DNA from: Psychrilyobacter atlanticus DSM 19335
Lineage (GTDB): Bacteria > Fusobacteriota > Fusobacteriia > Fusobacteriales > Fusobacteriaceae
Direction of reading: 5' to 3'
Assembly: GCF_000426625.1 (NCBI RefSeq)
Contig: NZ_KE384547.1
Coordinates: 1-64,000, forward strand
DNA: 64,000 bases
Part shown: piece by piece, positions 55,236-64,000 of the stretch
Layout of the letters: every line of letters starts with the position of its first letter
How positions within the stretch are numbered: the first letter of the stretch is position 1
Position numbers and translations under genes: made by a program
Notes under the pieces: model-generated
The model's database searches: none
Seen by the model: only the letters and a program-made list of their open reading frames with translations
What the model was told of the DNA's origin: nothing

Positions 55236-56627
55236 TTAGAAGTTATAGAATACCTTATAAGCTCTATAGATTTCATATACATCATATTTTGAAGCTAATT
55301 CCATAGGCGAATGCATCGATAATAATGCAGCTCCTGCATCAATAGTTCTAATACCATAGTGAGCTAAGAACATAGCTACAGTTCCGCCTCCACCTTCGTC
55401 TACCTTTCCAAGCATTCCAGTCTGCCATTTGATATTTGCATCATCAAATATAGATCTAAGTTCCGCAACAAATTCTGCATCTGCATCAGATGATCCACCT
55501 TTTCCACCTGATCCAGTATATTTAGTAAGAACTATTCCATATCCTAATTTACTTGCATTTTGCTCATCATGAACAGATTTAAACAATGGATTAAGACCAG
55601 CATTTACGTCAGATGATAGTGCATGTGAGTTCCATAATACTTTTCTTAAGATCTGATCGTTAAATTTATCTCCTACGATTTTATAGATGATGTCACCCAT
55701 AAAATAATCTAAATATCTAGATTGTAATCCTGTAGATCCCATAGATCCGACTTCTTCTTTATCTGCTAAATAACAGATAGAAGTTCTTCTAGGAGTTTCC
55801 TTTAGGTCAAACATAGATATCATAGAAGTATATCCACAGATTCTATCGTCGTGACCATATGCTCCTACAATACCTCTGTCAAGACCGATATCTCTTGCTT
55901 TTTCTGCTGGAACTAATTGTAATTCAGCTGAGATAAAATCCTCTTCCACTATTCCATAATCATCGTTTAATTTCTTTAAGATAGTGTATTTAAAGTGTTC
56001 TTTCATCTCTCCATCTTTCATAGTTGTAGGAATAGACCCTACTAAGATGTTCATCTCTTCACCTTTTAATACTTCACTAGCTTTTCTATCTCTTTGTACA
56101 TGTCTATCTAAATGAGGTAATAGATCAGGAATTACAAATACAGGATCTGTAGGATCTTCACCAATAACTATATTTATTAATTTACCACTTTTTAAAGCTA
56201 CTACACCGTGTAGAGATAACGCTCTAGATGCCCATTGATATTTCTTTATTCCACCATAGTAATGAGTTTGTAAAAGTGCAAAATCACCATCTTCATATAA
56301 TGGATTTTGCTTTAAGTCTAATCTAGGAGAATCTACATGAGATACTACAAAGTTAGCTCCCTTTAAAATATCTTCCTTTCCAATAACTGCTAAGATAAGG
56401 TTTTTCCCTCTATTGTTATAGAAAACCTTGTCCCCGGCTTTTAAAGTTTCCATAGATTCTGCATCTACGAAACCATTAGCCTCAGCCATCTTTTGAGAAT
56501 AAGTAATTACTTCTCTCTCTGTTTTAGCTGTATCTAAAAATTCTTTGTATCCTTCTGAAAAATCCATTACATTTTTTTTAGCAGATTCTTCAATATCTTT
56601 CCATCCATTTTCTTTTTTGTAAAACAT
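55236..56627 (-). CDS. M18-family aminopeptidase
   Basis: 463-residue cytoplasmic zinc aminopeptidase. Metal-binding blocks are readable: VSHVDSPRLDLKQNPLYE with the first histidine and aspartate, the DKEEVGSMGSTG block with the catalytic glutamate pair, SSDVNAGLNP and, near the end, MHSPMELASKYDVYE. Removes N-terminal residues, probably acidic ones. ATG with GGAGG upstream. It forms a peptide-use set with PepF and the Opp importer. Confidence 0.93.
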   Translation of the reverse strand: MFYKKENGWKDIEESAKKNVMDFSEGYKEFLDTAKTEREVITYSQKMAEANGFVDAESMETLKAGDKVFYNNRGKNLILAVIGKEDILKGANFVVSHVDSPRLDLKQNPLYEDGDFALLQTHYYGGIKKYQWASRALSLHGVVALKSGKLINIVIGEDPTDPVFVIPDLLPHLDRHVQRDRKASEVLKGEEMNILVGSIPTTMKDGEMKEHFKYTILKKLNDDYGIVEEDFISAELQLVPAEKARDIGLDRGIVGAYGHDDRICGYTSMISMFDLKETPRRTSICYLADKEEVGSMGSTGLQSRYLDYFMGDIIYKIVGDKFNDQILRKVLWNSHALSSDVNAGLNPLFKSVHDEQNASKLGYGIVLTKYTGSGGKGGSSDADAEFVAELRSIFDDANIKWQTGMLGKVDEGGGGTVAMFLAHYGIRTIDAGAALLSMHSPMELASKYDVYEIYRAYKVFYNF

Positions 56628-56734
56628 TATTTCCTCCCCTTTTTAAACTCCTAAACAAAATGAGTTTATCATAATACACTACTTTCAACTGCATTTCTTA
56701 ATTTAATACTAAAATACAGTTAAAACCTACTTGA

Positions 56735-56762
56735 ATAGTACCACATTTTTACGCTTTTTCAA
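56735..56762 (-). promoter_or_regulatory. Promoter of the M18 aminopeptidase gene
   Basis: Minus strand: TTGAAA (56757-56762), 16 bases, TACTAT (56735-56740) with TG one base upstream. It lies just after the pepF stop. Confidence 0.6.
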
Positions 56763-56785
56763 CAATAAAAGTTTAAATTTTATTT

Positions 56786-58552
56786 TTATTTTTTATAATT
56801 CTCTGTCAGTTCTAAAAATAGCTCTATGTCCTCTTTTACCTGCTCCAATGAACTTCTCCAAAAAGCAATATCTGTCACATCTATATCAGCTAATTTAGCT
56901 ACATCTTCCACATTTTTCTGCCCCGTTAATTTAAGTAGATTATCATATTTTGGTAAAAAAGCTTCTCTATCTTTTAAATACTGCGAGTATAACCCTCTTC
57001 CAAATAAAGCACCAAATGCATAAGGGAAGTTATAAAAACTCAACCCAGGTCTGTAGTAATGGCCTTTATTTACCCACATATATGGATGTAGAGTATCTTC
57101 ATCTAATCCGTCTCCATAAGATTTCTTTTGGGCATCTAACATGATCTCTTTTAATTGATCTGAACTTAAGATATTATCCTTTCTTTCATTGAATACTGTT
57201 TCTTCAAAGATATATCTACTCAATATATCTACCGTTACCTGAGTTACATCCTGTAATGAGCTCTCTAAAAGGAAGATTTTTTCCTCATTGTCTGCGTCTA
57301 ACAACGCATTTTTCATGACTATAGTTTCACACATAATAGATGCTGTCTCTGCTACTGGCATTGTATAGCTTGTATTTAAGATGCTTTGACCGAATATACA
57401 GTCACCGTGATATGCATGTCCTAATTCATGGGCTAGTGTAAGTACTCCAGAGAAAGTTCCTGTAAAATTATGTAAAATTCTACTTTGTTTAATCGGCGGT
57501 ATATTGGCACAAAATGCTCCTCCGACCTTTCCTTTTTTAGGAGTATAATCAACCCAGTTCTCGTTGAATGCTCTCTCTGCTACTCCTCTCAACTTAGGAG
57601 AAAACGATCCAAAGTTTTTTAATACATAATCCTGTGCTTCCTCAATGGTAAATGTTTTATCTGCACTTCCAATTGGAGCAAACAATCCATAAAAAGGTAA
57701 CCCATTTTCATACCCTAATATCTCACCTTTTCTCTTTAGATATTTTCTAAAATATGGCAGATATTCTTTGATTGCATCTAATAATGCATCCAATGTTTCC
57801 TTTGTCATTCTAGAATCTGTCAGTGTCTTAGAGATAGGCATCTCATAACCTCTGAGATCGTTTATAGTATTAACTTCTCCCTTTATAGAATTAAGAGAAG
57901 AGGCTATTGATTTTTCTATTTTTTTATAAGCTTTTAATTCTGCTTCAAAAGCTATTTTTCTGATATTTGCATCCTTATCTTGAGCTAAGTTTCTTACTTC
58001 TGATAAAGTTATTATTTTATCCTCTCCACCTAAGTTTATTTCTACATCCAGTGTAGAAGTCAGAGCTCCATGGAGGTTACTCCAAGCTGTTGCCCCTGTC
58101 TGTCCCAATTTAGAAAGTAGAAATTCTGTTTTTTCATCTAAGATATACCTATTATTTTCCTTTATTTGTCTCAAATAAAATTCATGTTCCTTTAAAAAAT
58201 CACTTTTATTTAGCATCTCATCGATATCTAAATTTGCTATCCATTTTTTGGCTCTAGTCTCTATCTCTGTTGTCTCTGAATATTTATTTGATAATAAATT
58301 TATATATTTTATTGCATTTGAATCAGACGTATTTGTAGATTTTGTCAACGATGAAAACGCTCCTAAAGTTCTGTATAGAGTTGCTGATTTTGCCAGTGTT
58401 TTTATATACCCTTCTACAGTTTCCACCTTGTCATCCAATCTGTCTTTATAACTGTTTAACTCCGCTATATTTTCATCTAATCTGATTAAATCCTCGTTAA
58501 ACTCCTTTGAGTCAAATGACGGATAGAGTTTATCTAAATTCCAATTATTCAT
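56786..58552 (-). CDS. pepF: Oligoendopeptidase F
   Basis: 588-residue M3-family zinc endopeptidase acting on oligopeptides in the cytoplasm. Zinc motif HELGH (375-379) in LTLAHELGHAYHG, third ligand in the ETASIMCETIV helix. ATG start with AGGAGGG upstream. A strong terminator lies only about 13 bases before that SD, after the Opp operon. PepF is expected to degrade the peptides the importer brings in. Confidence 0.96.
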   Translation of the reverse strand: MNNWNLDKLYPSFDSKEFNEDLIRLDENIAELNSYKDRLDDKVETVEGYIKTLAKSATLYRTLGAFSSLTKSTNTSDSNAIKYINLLSNKYSETTEIETRAKKWIANLDIDEMLNKSDFLKEHEFYLRQIKENNRYILDEKTEFLLSKLGQTGATAWSNLHGALTSTLDVEINLGGEDKIITLSEVRNLAQDKDANIRKIAFEAELKAYKKIEKSIASSLNSIKGEVNTINDLRGYEMPISKTLTDSRMTKETLDALLDAIKEYLPYFRKYLKRKGEILGYENGLPFYGLFAPIGSADKTFTIEEAQDYVLKNFGSFSPKLRGVAERAFNENWVDYTPKKGKVGGAFCANIPPIKQSRILHNFTGTFSGVLTLAHELGHAYHGDCIFGQSILNTSYTMPVAETASIMCETIVMKNALLDADNEEKIFLLESSLQDVTQVTVDILSRYIFEETVFNERKDNILSSDQLKEIMLDAQKKSYGDGLDEDTLHPYMWVNKGHYYRPGLSFYNFPYAFGALFGRGLYSQYLKDREAFLPKYDNLLKLTGQKNVEDVAKLADIDVTDIAFWRSSLEQVKEDIELFLELTENYKK

Positions 58553-58566
58553 AATTCCCTCCTAAG

Positions 58567-58610
58567 AAAAAGGAGCTTATCCACCCTTAGATGGATAAGC
58601 TCCTTTTTTT
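58567..58610 (-). terminator. Terminator of the Opp operon, just upstream of pepF
   Basis: Perfect 17-bp stem (aaaaaggagcttatcca / tggataagctccttttt) with a 8-base loop and T-runs. It follows the small coiled-coil gene. Confidence 0.93.
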
Positions 58611-58621
58611 ATACATATCTC

Positions 58622-58816
58622 TTAAAATTTAAAAACAAATTTTATTACGAGATAAAATAATAAACAAGCTATTAAAACTACAGGTACGATAGTTGTCAAC
58701 GCCGCAATTATAAGTGCTTTAGCATCGTTCTTTTCAAATTCTGTTTTATCTATTAATTTTTTTAATTCATCATTTTCCCGTTTAAGCTTTTCTTTTTTTG
58801 AAACAAGGTCTTCCAT
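58622..58816 (-). CDS. Small coiled-coil membrane protein at the end of the Opp operon
   Basis: 64 residues. A charged coiled-coil helix (about 1-30; SKKEKLKRENDELKKLIDK) is followed by a C-terminal membrane helix (about 36-60). ATG at 58816 follows AAGGG; a TTG at 58843 would overlap oppF. No family recognised. Its place after oppF and before the operon terminator suggests co-expression with the importer. Confidence 0.65.
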   Translation of the reverse strand: MEDLVSKKEKLKRENDELKKLIDKTEFEKNDAKALIIAALTTIVPVVLIACLLFYLVIKFVFKF

Positions 58817-58835
58817 AGTCCCTTTTTCTTTGTCT

Positions 58836-59831
58836 CTAAACAATATCTGCTCCCTTATAGTGACAAGCTACAAAGTGACCCTCTGAAACTTCTTGCCACT
58901 TAGGTTCCTCTGCTTTACAGACATCCTTAGCTATAGGACATCTAGTATGGAATTTACACCCAGATGGAGGAGTTACATTTGAAGGAATATCTCCTTCTAA
59001 TACAATCCTCTTTCTATTCTTTATAATATCTAGATCCGTTTCTGGGATGGAAGATAATAATGCTTTTGTATATGGATGTTGAGGAGATGCATATAGATTT
59101 TTTTTAGGAGCTAATTCTACCATATTTCCTAAATACATTACACCAATCCTATCAGAGATATGTTTTACAACTGAAAGGTCATGAGATATAAATAGATATG
59201 ACATTCCAAATTCCTTTTTCAAATCATTTAATAAATTTATTACCTGTGACTGAATAGATACATCTAGTGCAGATACCGCTTCATCACAAACGATAAATTT
59301 AGGTTTTAAAGCTAACGATCTAGCTATTCCAATTCTTTGTCTTTGTCCTCCACTAAATTCATGAGGAAATCTATAGATCATATAGTCATCTAGTCCACAG
59401 GTTTTCATTATTTTCTTTACATATGTTTCAAGTTCCTTAGACCCTCTTTTATATATCTTATGCTCTACTAAAGCTTCTCCAATTATATTACCCACTGTCA
59501 TCCTAGGATTTAATGATGAATATGGATCTTGGAATATTATCTGCATCTCACGTCTTAAAGGTACCATCTGCTTTACAGATAGATCAGTGATATCCTTGTT
59601 GTCATAGATTATTTTTCCTGCTGTAGGAGTGTATAATTTAAGCAGACTTCTTCCAAATGTAGATTTACCACACCCTGATTCTCCTACTATCCCTATAGTT
59701 TCCCCTTCGTATAAAACCATATCTATACCATCATTTGCTTTAACAAATAATCTTTCACCATTTTTTCTTTTTCCAGTAGGAAAGTGTTGCTTAAGCCCTT
59801 TAGTTTCTAATATTATTTTTCTATTTTCCAT
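58836..59831 (-). CDS. oppF: Oligopeptide ABC importer ATPase (OppF type)
   Basis: 331 residues. Walker A GESGCGKST, signature EFSGGQRQR, Walker B FIVCDEAVSALD. The C-terminal oligopeptide/dipeptide motif with cysteines, SGCKFHTRCPIAKDVCKAEEP, may hold an Fe-S cluster as in related ATPases. It overlaps oppD by 11 bases. Pairs with OppD. Confidence 0.93.
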   Translation of the reverse strand: MENRKIILETKGLKQHFPTGKRKNGERLFVKANDGIDMVLYEGETIGIVGESGCGKSTFGRSLLKLYTPTAGKIIYDNKDITDLSVKQMVPLRREMQIIFQDPYSSLNPRMTVGNIIGEALVEHKIYKRGSKELETYVKKIMKTCGLDDYMIYRFPHEFSGGQRQRIGIARSLALKPKFIVCDEAVSALDVSIQSQVINLLNDLKKEFGMSYLFISHDLSVVKHISDRIGVMYLGNMVELAPKKNLYASPQHPYTKALLSSIPETDLDIIKNRKRIVLEGDIPSNVTPPSGCKFHTRCPIAKDVCKAEEPKWQEVSEGHFVACHYKGADIV

Positions 59832-60822
59832 CTCTCTGCTCCTTATTTGGATAGAAACATCTGATCAGATGATTAGGTTCTACCTCTACAAGATTTGGTT
59901 TTTCATCGATACATTTTTGGCTGGCAAACTTACAACGAGGTGCAAATCTACAGCCTATTGGAAGGTTCAATGGATGAGGTACACTTCCATCTATTTGATC
60001 TAAATATTCCACCTCTTCATTTAGTTTTGGAATAGAGTTCAATAGTCCTTCCTTGTATGGATGAGAAAACTTTGAAACTTTTGAGAATAATATCTCTACT
60101 GGAGCTTTTTCTACTGCTTCTCCTGTATACATTACTACTACATCATCAGCTAATTCTGCTATAGCCCCTAAGTCATGGGTTATAAATAATATAGCTGTAT
60201 TATGTTTTTTCTTTAGGTCATTCATAAGGTTAAATATCTGTGCCTGAATAGTTACATCCAAGGCAGTTGTAGGCTCATCAGCGATAAGTAATTTAGGTTC
60301 ACATGCTAGTGCCATAGCTATCATTACCCTTTGTCTCATTCCCCCTGATAACTGGTGAGGGTAATTATGTACTACGCCTTCTGGTTCAGGTATTTTTACC
60401 TCTCTTAGAAGTTCTACAGATCTTTCCCAAGCTTGATTTTTATCCATCCCTTGATGAAGGATTAATGGCTCTCCCAATTGTTCCCCGATTTTTAATACAG
60501 GGTTCAAACTTGTCATAGGCTCTTGGAATATCATCGATATCTCATTACCCCTTATTTTTCTCATCTCATCTTCTGTATAGTCTAATAGTTCCTCACCATC
60601 AAACATTATACTTCCATCTACGATATCGCCTGGATCATCTATAAGTTTCAAGATACTAAATGAAGTTATAGATTTCCCTGATCCTGATTCTCCTACAACC
60701 CCTAGAGTTCTACCTCTTTGGATCTCCATATCTACACCATTTACAGCTTTTATAGTACCTTTATTAGTGAAGAAATAAGTATGTAGATTTCTTATTTCAA
60801 GTAAATTTTCATTTGTTTTCAT
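59821..60822 (-). CDS. oppD: Oligopeptide ABC importer ATPase (OppD type)
   Basis: 333 residues. Walker [10 protein letters not shown], signature QLSGGMRQR, Walker [14 protein letters not shown]-terminal cysteine motif [15 protein letters not shown]. It starts one base before oppC ends and overlaps oppF. First of the two unlike ATPases. Confidence 0.93.
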   Translation of the reverse strand: MKTNENLLEIRNLHTYFFTNKGTIKAVNGVDMEIQRGRTLGVVGESGSGKSITSFSILKLIDDPGDIVDGSIMFDGEELLDYTEDEMRKIRGNEISMIFQEPMTSLNPVLKIGEQLGEPLILHQGMDKNQAWERSVELLREVKIPEPEGVVHNYPHQLSGGMRQRVMIAMALACEPKLLIADEPTTALDVTIQAQIFNLMNDLKKKHNTAILFITHDLGAIAELADDVVVMYTGEAVEKAPVEILFSKVSKFSHPYKEGLLNSIPKLNEEVEYLDQIDGSVPHPLNLPIGCRFAPRCKFASQKCIDEKPNLVEVEPNHLIRCFYPNKEQRDGK

Positions 60823-61827
60823 CTACACCGCCGCCTTTGCTAATTTTCTTCTTCTTTGTCTTTCTTTCTCTCTTTTTCTCTTCTCTTTGATTCTTATTCT
60901 CTGCTCTTTGGTAACATATTGAGATTTTGGATCTACAGCATCTCTTAACCCTTCTCCTATTACATTGATACTCATTATTAAGATAAACAATGCAATTCCT
61001 GGGAAGATCCAAGTCCACCAGTAATTTGTCATTATAATGGCATTCTTAGCAGATAAACTGATAAGTCTTCCCCATGTAGGGATAGGCTCCGTAACTGATA
61101 ATCCTAAATATGATAGTGAAGATTCCATAAGGATTGCTCCTGCAAATGTCAGAGTTCCACTAACGATTACATATGTTAATACATTTGGAATTAAATGCTT
61201 TGTTATTTGATTAAAACTACTGATCCCTAAAGCTTTTGTTGCTACTATAAACTCTTGTTCTCTAAGGGATAAGATCTGTCCCCTTACCATTCTTGCTAAT
61301 CCAGTCCATCTTAAGAATCCCAGAATAAAGATTATCAAATATAATCTAAGCTGTGGATCTAAATCCATGAATATAGCAGATATAGTCATTGCAATTGCTA
61401 AAAATGGAAATGATGAAACAATCTCTGTTCCTCTCATGATTAGTGTATCTACTTTTCCACCAAAGAATCCTGCTACAGCTCCAATTGAAACTCCTAATAC
61501 CACAGATAAGAAAGTAGATAATAGACCTACTTGTATAGAGATCCATCCACCTGCTAATACTCTTAGAAATAAATCTCTTCCCTGGGCATCTGTTCCAAAT
61601 AGATGATCCATACTTGGTCTCATATATTTTTGAGATATATCTACATTTGCTAAATCATAGTTAGTCACATGTACGAATATTTGAGCTCCCACTATAACAA
61701 CAACTAAAAACATAAATGAGATAAGTCCAACCATAGCTAATTTATTGTGTTTAAATTTTTCCATTATCTGTCTTGTAGGAGAAATGATTTTTTCATGCTG
61801 TTTATTTAAATTATCGTTATTACTCAT
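60823..61827 (-). CDS. oppC: Oligopeptide ABC importer permease (OppC type)
   Basis: 334 residues with an N-terminal helix followed by five or so membrane helices. LFGTDAQGRDLFLRVLAGGW and the EAA loop (VATKALGISSFNQITKHLIPN) are typical of OppC/DppC. An unusually basic C-terminal tail (about 305-330) is rich in arginine and lysine. It overlaps oppB by one base. Confidence 0.93.
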   Translation of the reverse strand: MSNNDNLNKQHEKIISPTRQIMEKFKHNKLAMVGLISFMFLVVVIVGAQIFVHVTNYDLANVDISQKYMRPSMDHLFGTDAQGRDLFLRVLAGGWISIQVGLLSTFLSVVLGVSIGAVAGFFGGKVDTLIMRGTEIVSSFPFLAIAMTISAIFMDLDPQLRLYLIIFILGFLRWTGLARMVRGQILSLREQEFIVATKALGISSFNQITKHLIPNVLTYVIVSGTLTFAGAILMESSLSYLGLSVTEPIPTWGRLISLSAKNAIIMTNYWWTWIFPGIALFILIMSINVIGEGLRDAVDPKSQYVTKEQRIRIKEKRKREKERQRRRKLAKAAV

Positions 61828-62858
61828 TATTTTATCCTCCTTGCTTTTATTCTAGGATCTACCAATGCATAACCTACATCGATAAATAAATTAGCAAACA
61901 ATGTCAATACTGCAAAGAATAACAATACAGTAGATAAAACTCCTCTATCTTTAAATTGATATGCCTGGTTCATCAAAAGACCCATTCCCGGCCATGCAAA
62001 TATCTTCTCTACGATGATAGATCCACCAAATAATGCCGGAATCCAGAATCCAATAATTGTAATTACAGGAATTAATGCATTTTTAAATGCATGTCTATAT
62101 ATAACTACTTTCTCTGATAACCCCTTTGCTCTAGATGTTCTGATATAATCAGCTTTTAAAACTTCTATCATGGCGTTTCTAATATATCTGATCAAACCTG
62201 CAAGAGATGATAATACGATTACTGAAACTGGTAGGATATAATATACATACTCAGGCCTTACTCCTCTAGGATCTATCATCCCTGAGAATGGTAAGATTCT
62301 TAGTACTGCAGAAAATAATAATACTAATAATAGTGCCATAAAGAATGAAGGAAGTGAAATTCCAACCATAGACATTACTGTTACTACCTTATCGTATCTT
62401 GTATTTTTCTTTACTGCTGATTTAATTCCAATAGGTATAGCGATTAAGAATGCTATAACAAATCCTACAATATTAACTTTGAATGAATTCATAATATAAC
62501 TTCCTATAAATTCATTGATAGGCTTATTAAGTGCTACTGAGTAACCAAAGTTAGCAGTCAATACATCTTTCCACCATAAAAAATATCTTACTATAACGGG
62601 TTTATCATATCCCAATACTTTTCTCATGGTTTCTATATACGCTACCCTTTGTTCCTCTGTCATATTAGCAGTTGTTTCTGGGTTTATCATGGCAAGGATA
62701 GGATCTCCCGGCATTAATTGTATCAAAGTGAATATTACTATTGAAATTATAATTACAACTGGTAACAGGTGAAATAATCTGTTTCCTATGTATTTCACAT
62801 AGGGAAATACGTTATCAAATAGAGTGCTCAATTTTCCTTGCTGTTTTTCATTTTCCAT
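61827..62858 (-). CDS. oppB: Oligopeptide ABC importer permease (OppB type)
   Basis: 343 residues with six or so membrane helices. The EAA loop TSRAKGLSEKVVIYRHAFKN and PGDPILAMINPET after helix 1 match OppB/DppB. It follows the binding-protein gene after a hairpin. ATG with GGAGG just after that hairpin. Confidence 0.93.
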   Translation of the reverse strand: MENEKQQGKLSTLFDNVFPYVKYIGNRLFHLLPVVIIISIVIFTLIQLMPGDPILAMINPETTANMTEEQRVAYIETMRKVLGYDKPVIVRYFLWWKDVLTANFGYSVALNKPINEFIGSYIMNSFKVNIVGFVIAFLIAIPIGIKSAVKKNTRYDKVVTVMSMVGISLPSFFMALLLVLLFSAVLRILPFSGMIDPRGVRPEYVYYILPVSVIVLSSLAGLIRYIRNAMIEVLKADYIRTSRAKGLSEKVVIYRHAFKNALIPVITIIGFWIPALFGGSIIVEKIFAWPGMGLLMNQAYQFKDRGVLSTVLLFFAVLTLFANLFIDVGYALVDPRIKARRIK

Positions 62859-62872
62859 AACTTACCTCCAAT

Positions 62873-62900
62873 AAATAAGCAGAGAGTTCTCTGCTTATTT
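62873..62900 (-). other. Intercistronic hairpin between binding protein and oppB
   Basis: Perfect 12-bp stem (aaataagcagag / ctctgcttattt) with a 4-base loop. No T-run follows on the minus strand; the oppB SD comes directly after. Typical of hairpins that protect the binding-protein message or reduce read-through. Confidence 0.75.
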
Positions 62901-62913
62901 AATATTTATTTGA

Positions 62914-64000
62914 TTATTTAAATCTAGCTTCTACAATTGCATAAGGCCATTGCCATAATGCATTTGTTTCAAAGCTCTCCACTCTATTTGTATAAGCATC
63001 ATAGTAGTTATTTGAGTAAAGCGGTAATAAAGGCAGGTCTTTATTAACTTCTACAATCCATTTTCTCCAGTTAGCTTTGTAACTTGCTGTTCCTTCTTCA
63101 CTTGAAGGGTTTGAGAATCTGATCACATCAAGTAATTTTTCATCTCCTACATATCTTGCACTGTTAGTAGATGACCCCTTCCCATAAGGTAAGATCTTTG
63201 TACTAGACCAGTTAGCATATGGATCATATTTTATCGAATATGAAGTTCCTCCTGTAAACATATGATATTTTCTTTCACTTAAAGCCGCATTTCCGTATAA
63301 ATGATTAGCCATAATAGACCAGTCCATAGAATCTATATTTACTTTAATTCCAAATTCTTCTTGAACTCCCTTTGTTAAAGTAAGGTTGATTGCATCCGTC
63401 CACCCAGCTGTGATAGCTAAGTTAAGAGTAAGTTCCTTACCTTTCCATAGATAAGTTCCATCTACATCCTTAGTTAATTTTGCATATACTCCATCTGTTT
63501 TAGCTGCAGCCTCATCCAGTAATTTATGTGCTTCTTTTAAATTCGCTGCTTCATCCCAGTTACCATCTGCATCTAAAATATCATAACTTGTTAATGATTT
63601 TTCAAATTTCCCCTCTGTTCCTAACTGTTCACCATCTTCATACATCATCCACATATTTCTAGAATATGGTGCATTTGAAGCTATTCCATATTTCCCTAAG
63701 AAAATTTCTCTGAATTTAATTCTATCAAATTCATAGGCAAAAGCTTTTCTTACTTCTGGCAGTTGTACTGGTCCAAAATCTGAATGGAATGTGATCTGTC
63801 CCCCGCCATGTCTGAAATAATCATTAGTAGCAATACCTTGATCATCTTTTACTGCATCTATATTTTCCTCTTTAATTAACCCTGTTATACCGTCAATTTC
63901 CCCTGTTACTAATTGAGTTATCTTAGTTTCATCAGGTACATTTTGAACGATTAATCTGTTTATATTCGGCTTTTCTCCTTCAAAGTTCCCCTGATAGTTT
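62914..64000 (-). CDS. oppA: Oligopeptide/dipeptide-binding protein (N terminus outside window)
   Basis: At least 362 residues, open to the window edge; the signal peptide and first lobe lie beyond 64000. Family 5 binding-protein features: the LPEVRKAFAYEFDR helix and the DLPLLPLYSNNYYDAYTNRV region near the C terminus. First gene of the importer operon, so the promoter is outside. Peptide class is not determined. Confidence 0.9.
   Translation of the reverse strand, partial: NYQGNFEGEKPNINRLIVQNVPDETKITQLVTGEIDGITGLIKEENIDAVKDDQGIATNDYFRHGGGQITFHSDFGPVQLPEVRKAFAYEFDRIKFREIFLGKYGIASNAPYSRNMWMMYEDGEQLGTEGKFEKSLTSYDILDADGNWDEAANLKEAHKLLDEAAAKTDGVYAKLTKDVDGTYLWKGKELTLNLAITAGWTDAINLTLTKGVQEEFGIKVNIDSMDWSIMANHLYGNAALSERKYHMFTGGTSYSIKYDPYANWSSTKILPYGKGSSTNSARYVGDEKLLDVIRFSNPSSEEGTASYKANWRKWIVEVNKDLPLLPLYSNNYYDAYTNRVESFETNALWQWPYAIVEARFK

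Overview
This A+T-rich window most likely comes from a member of the Fusobacteriota, probably a Fusobacteriaceae genus of the Ilyobacter/Propionigenium/Psychrilyobacter type. That placement rests on the partial 16S rRNA at the left edge and on gene content recalled from memory, not on a database search. Nearly everything is on the minus strand. The plus-strand genes are a Crp/Fnr-type regulator, a PhoH/PIN ATPase and a YitT-family membrane protein. The content is mostly chromosomal core; no transposase, phage gene, plasmid gene or CRISPR array was seen.

Layout, left to right. 1-888 holds the 5' part of a 16S rRNA gene with its leader and a strong rRNA promoter. 889-5883 is a SUF iron-sulfur operon (sufC-B-D-S-U) behind a consensus promoter. 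6002-7642 is a pair of half-size DUF606 transporter subunits divergent from a Crp/Fnr regulator, with a 12-bp palindrome between them. 7715-18750 is the S10-spc ribosomal protein supercluster, rpsJ to secY. It has a 165-base structured gap between rpsJ and rplC, and secY has its own promoter. 19267-23462 carries an unknown membrane protein, an amino-acid permease, and recA-recX. 23683-24096 is a four-tRNA operon (Val-Asp-Phe-Cys). 24349-26981 has a PIN/PhoH ATPase and an EamA transporter. 27190-30310 is nadA-B-C for de novo NAD synthesis. 30491-35934 is a five-gene ABC importer with a DUF3798 binding protein. 36037-38211 has an FMN alpha-hydroxy-acid dehydrogenase and YitT. 38302-43297 has pheS-pheT, a phosphodiesterase and a stress-type protein. 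43403-50675 is the replication-type cluster yaaA-recF-dciA-like-gyrB-gyrA. 50804-54958 holds two DUF3857/transglutaminase-like envelope proteins and a frameshifted small secreted ORF. 55236-64000 holds an M18 aminopeptidase, PepF and an Opp/Dpp peptide importer whose binding protein runs off the window.

How the genes fit together: the right end forms a peptide-use module (import, then PepF, then aminopeptidase). The left half is translation and cofactor supply (ribosome, SUF, NAD). SUF would also serve the iron-sulfur enzyme NadA.

The most unusual signal is a structured intergenic repeat present twice (19077-19257 and 25744-25970). Its long hairpin has compensatory base changes between the copies. 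Other points worth checking are a large insertion in GyrA, a DciA-like protein with a zinc-ribbon-like tail, an apparent A-tract frameshift in a small secreted protein gene, and a palindrome placed at about -41.5 of the DUF606 promoter. Most operons end in clear intrinsic terminators, which are listed. Several ribosomal genes use TTG or GTG starts that only the Shine-Dalgarno (SD) position reveals.
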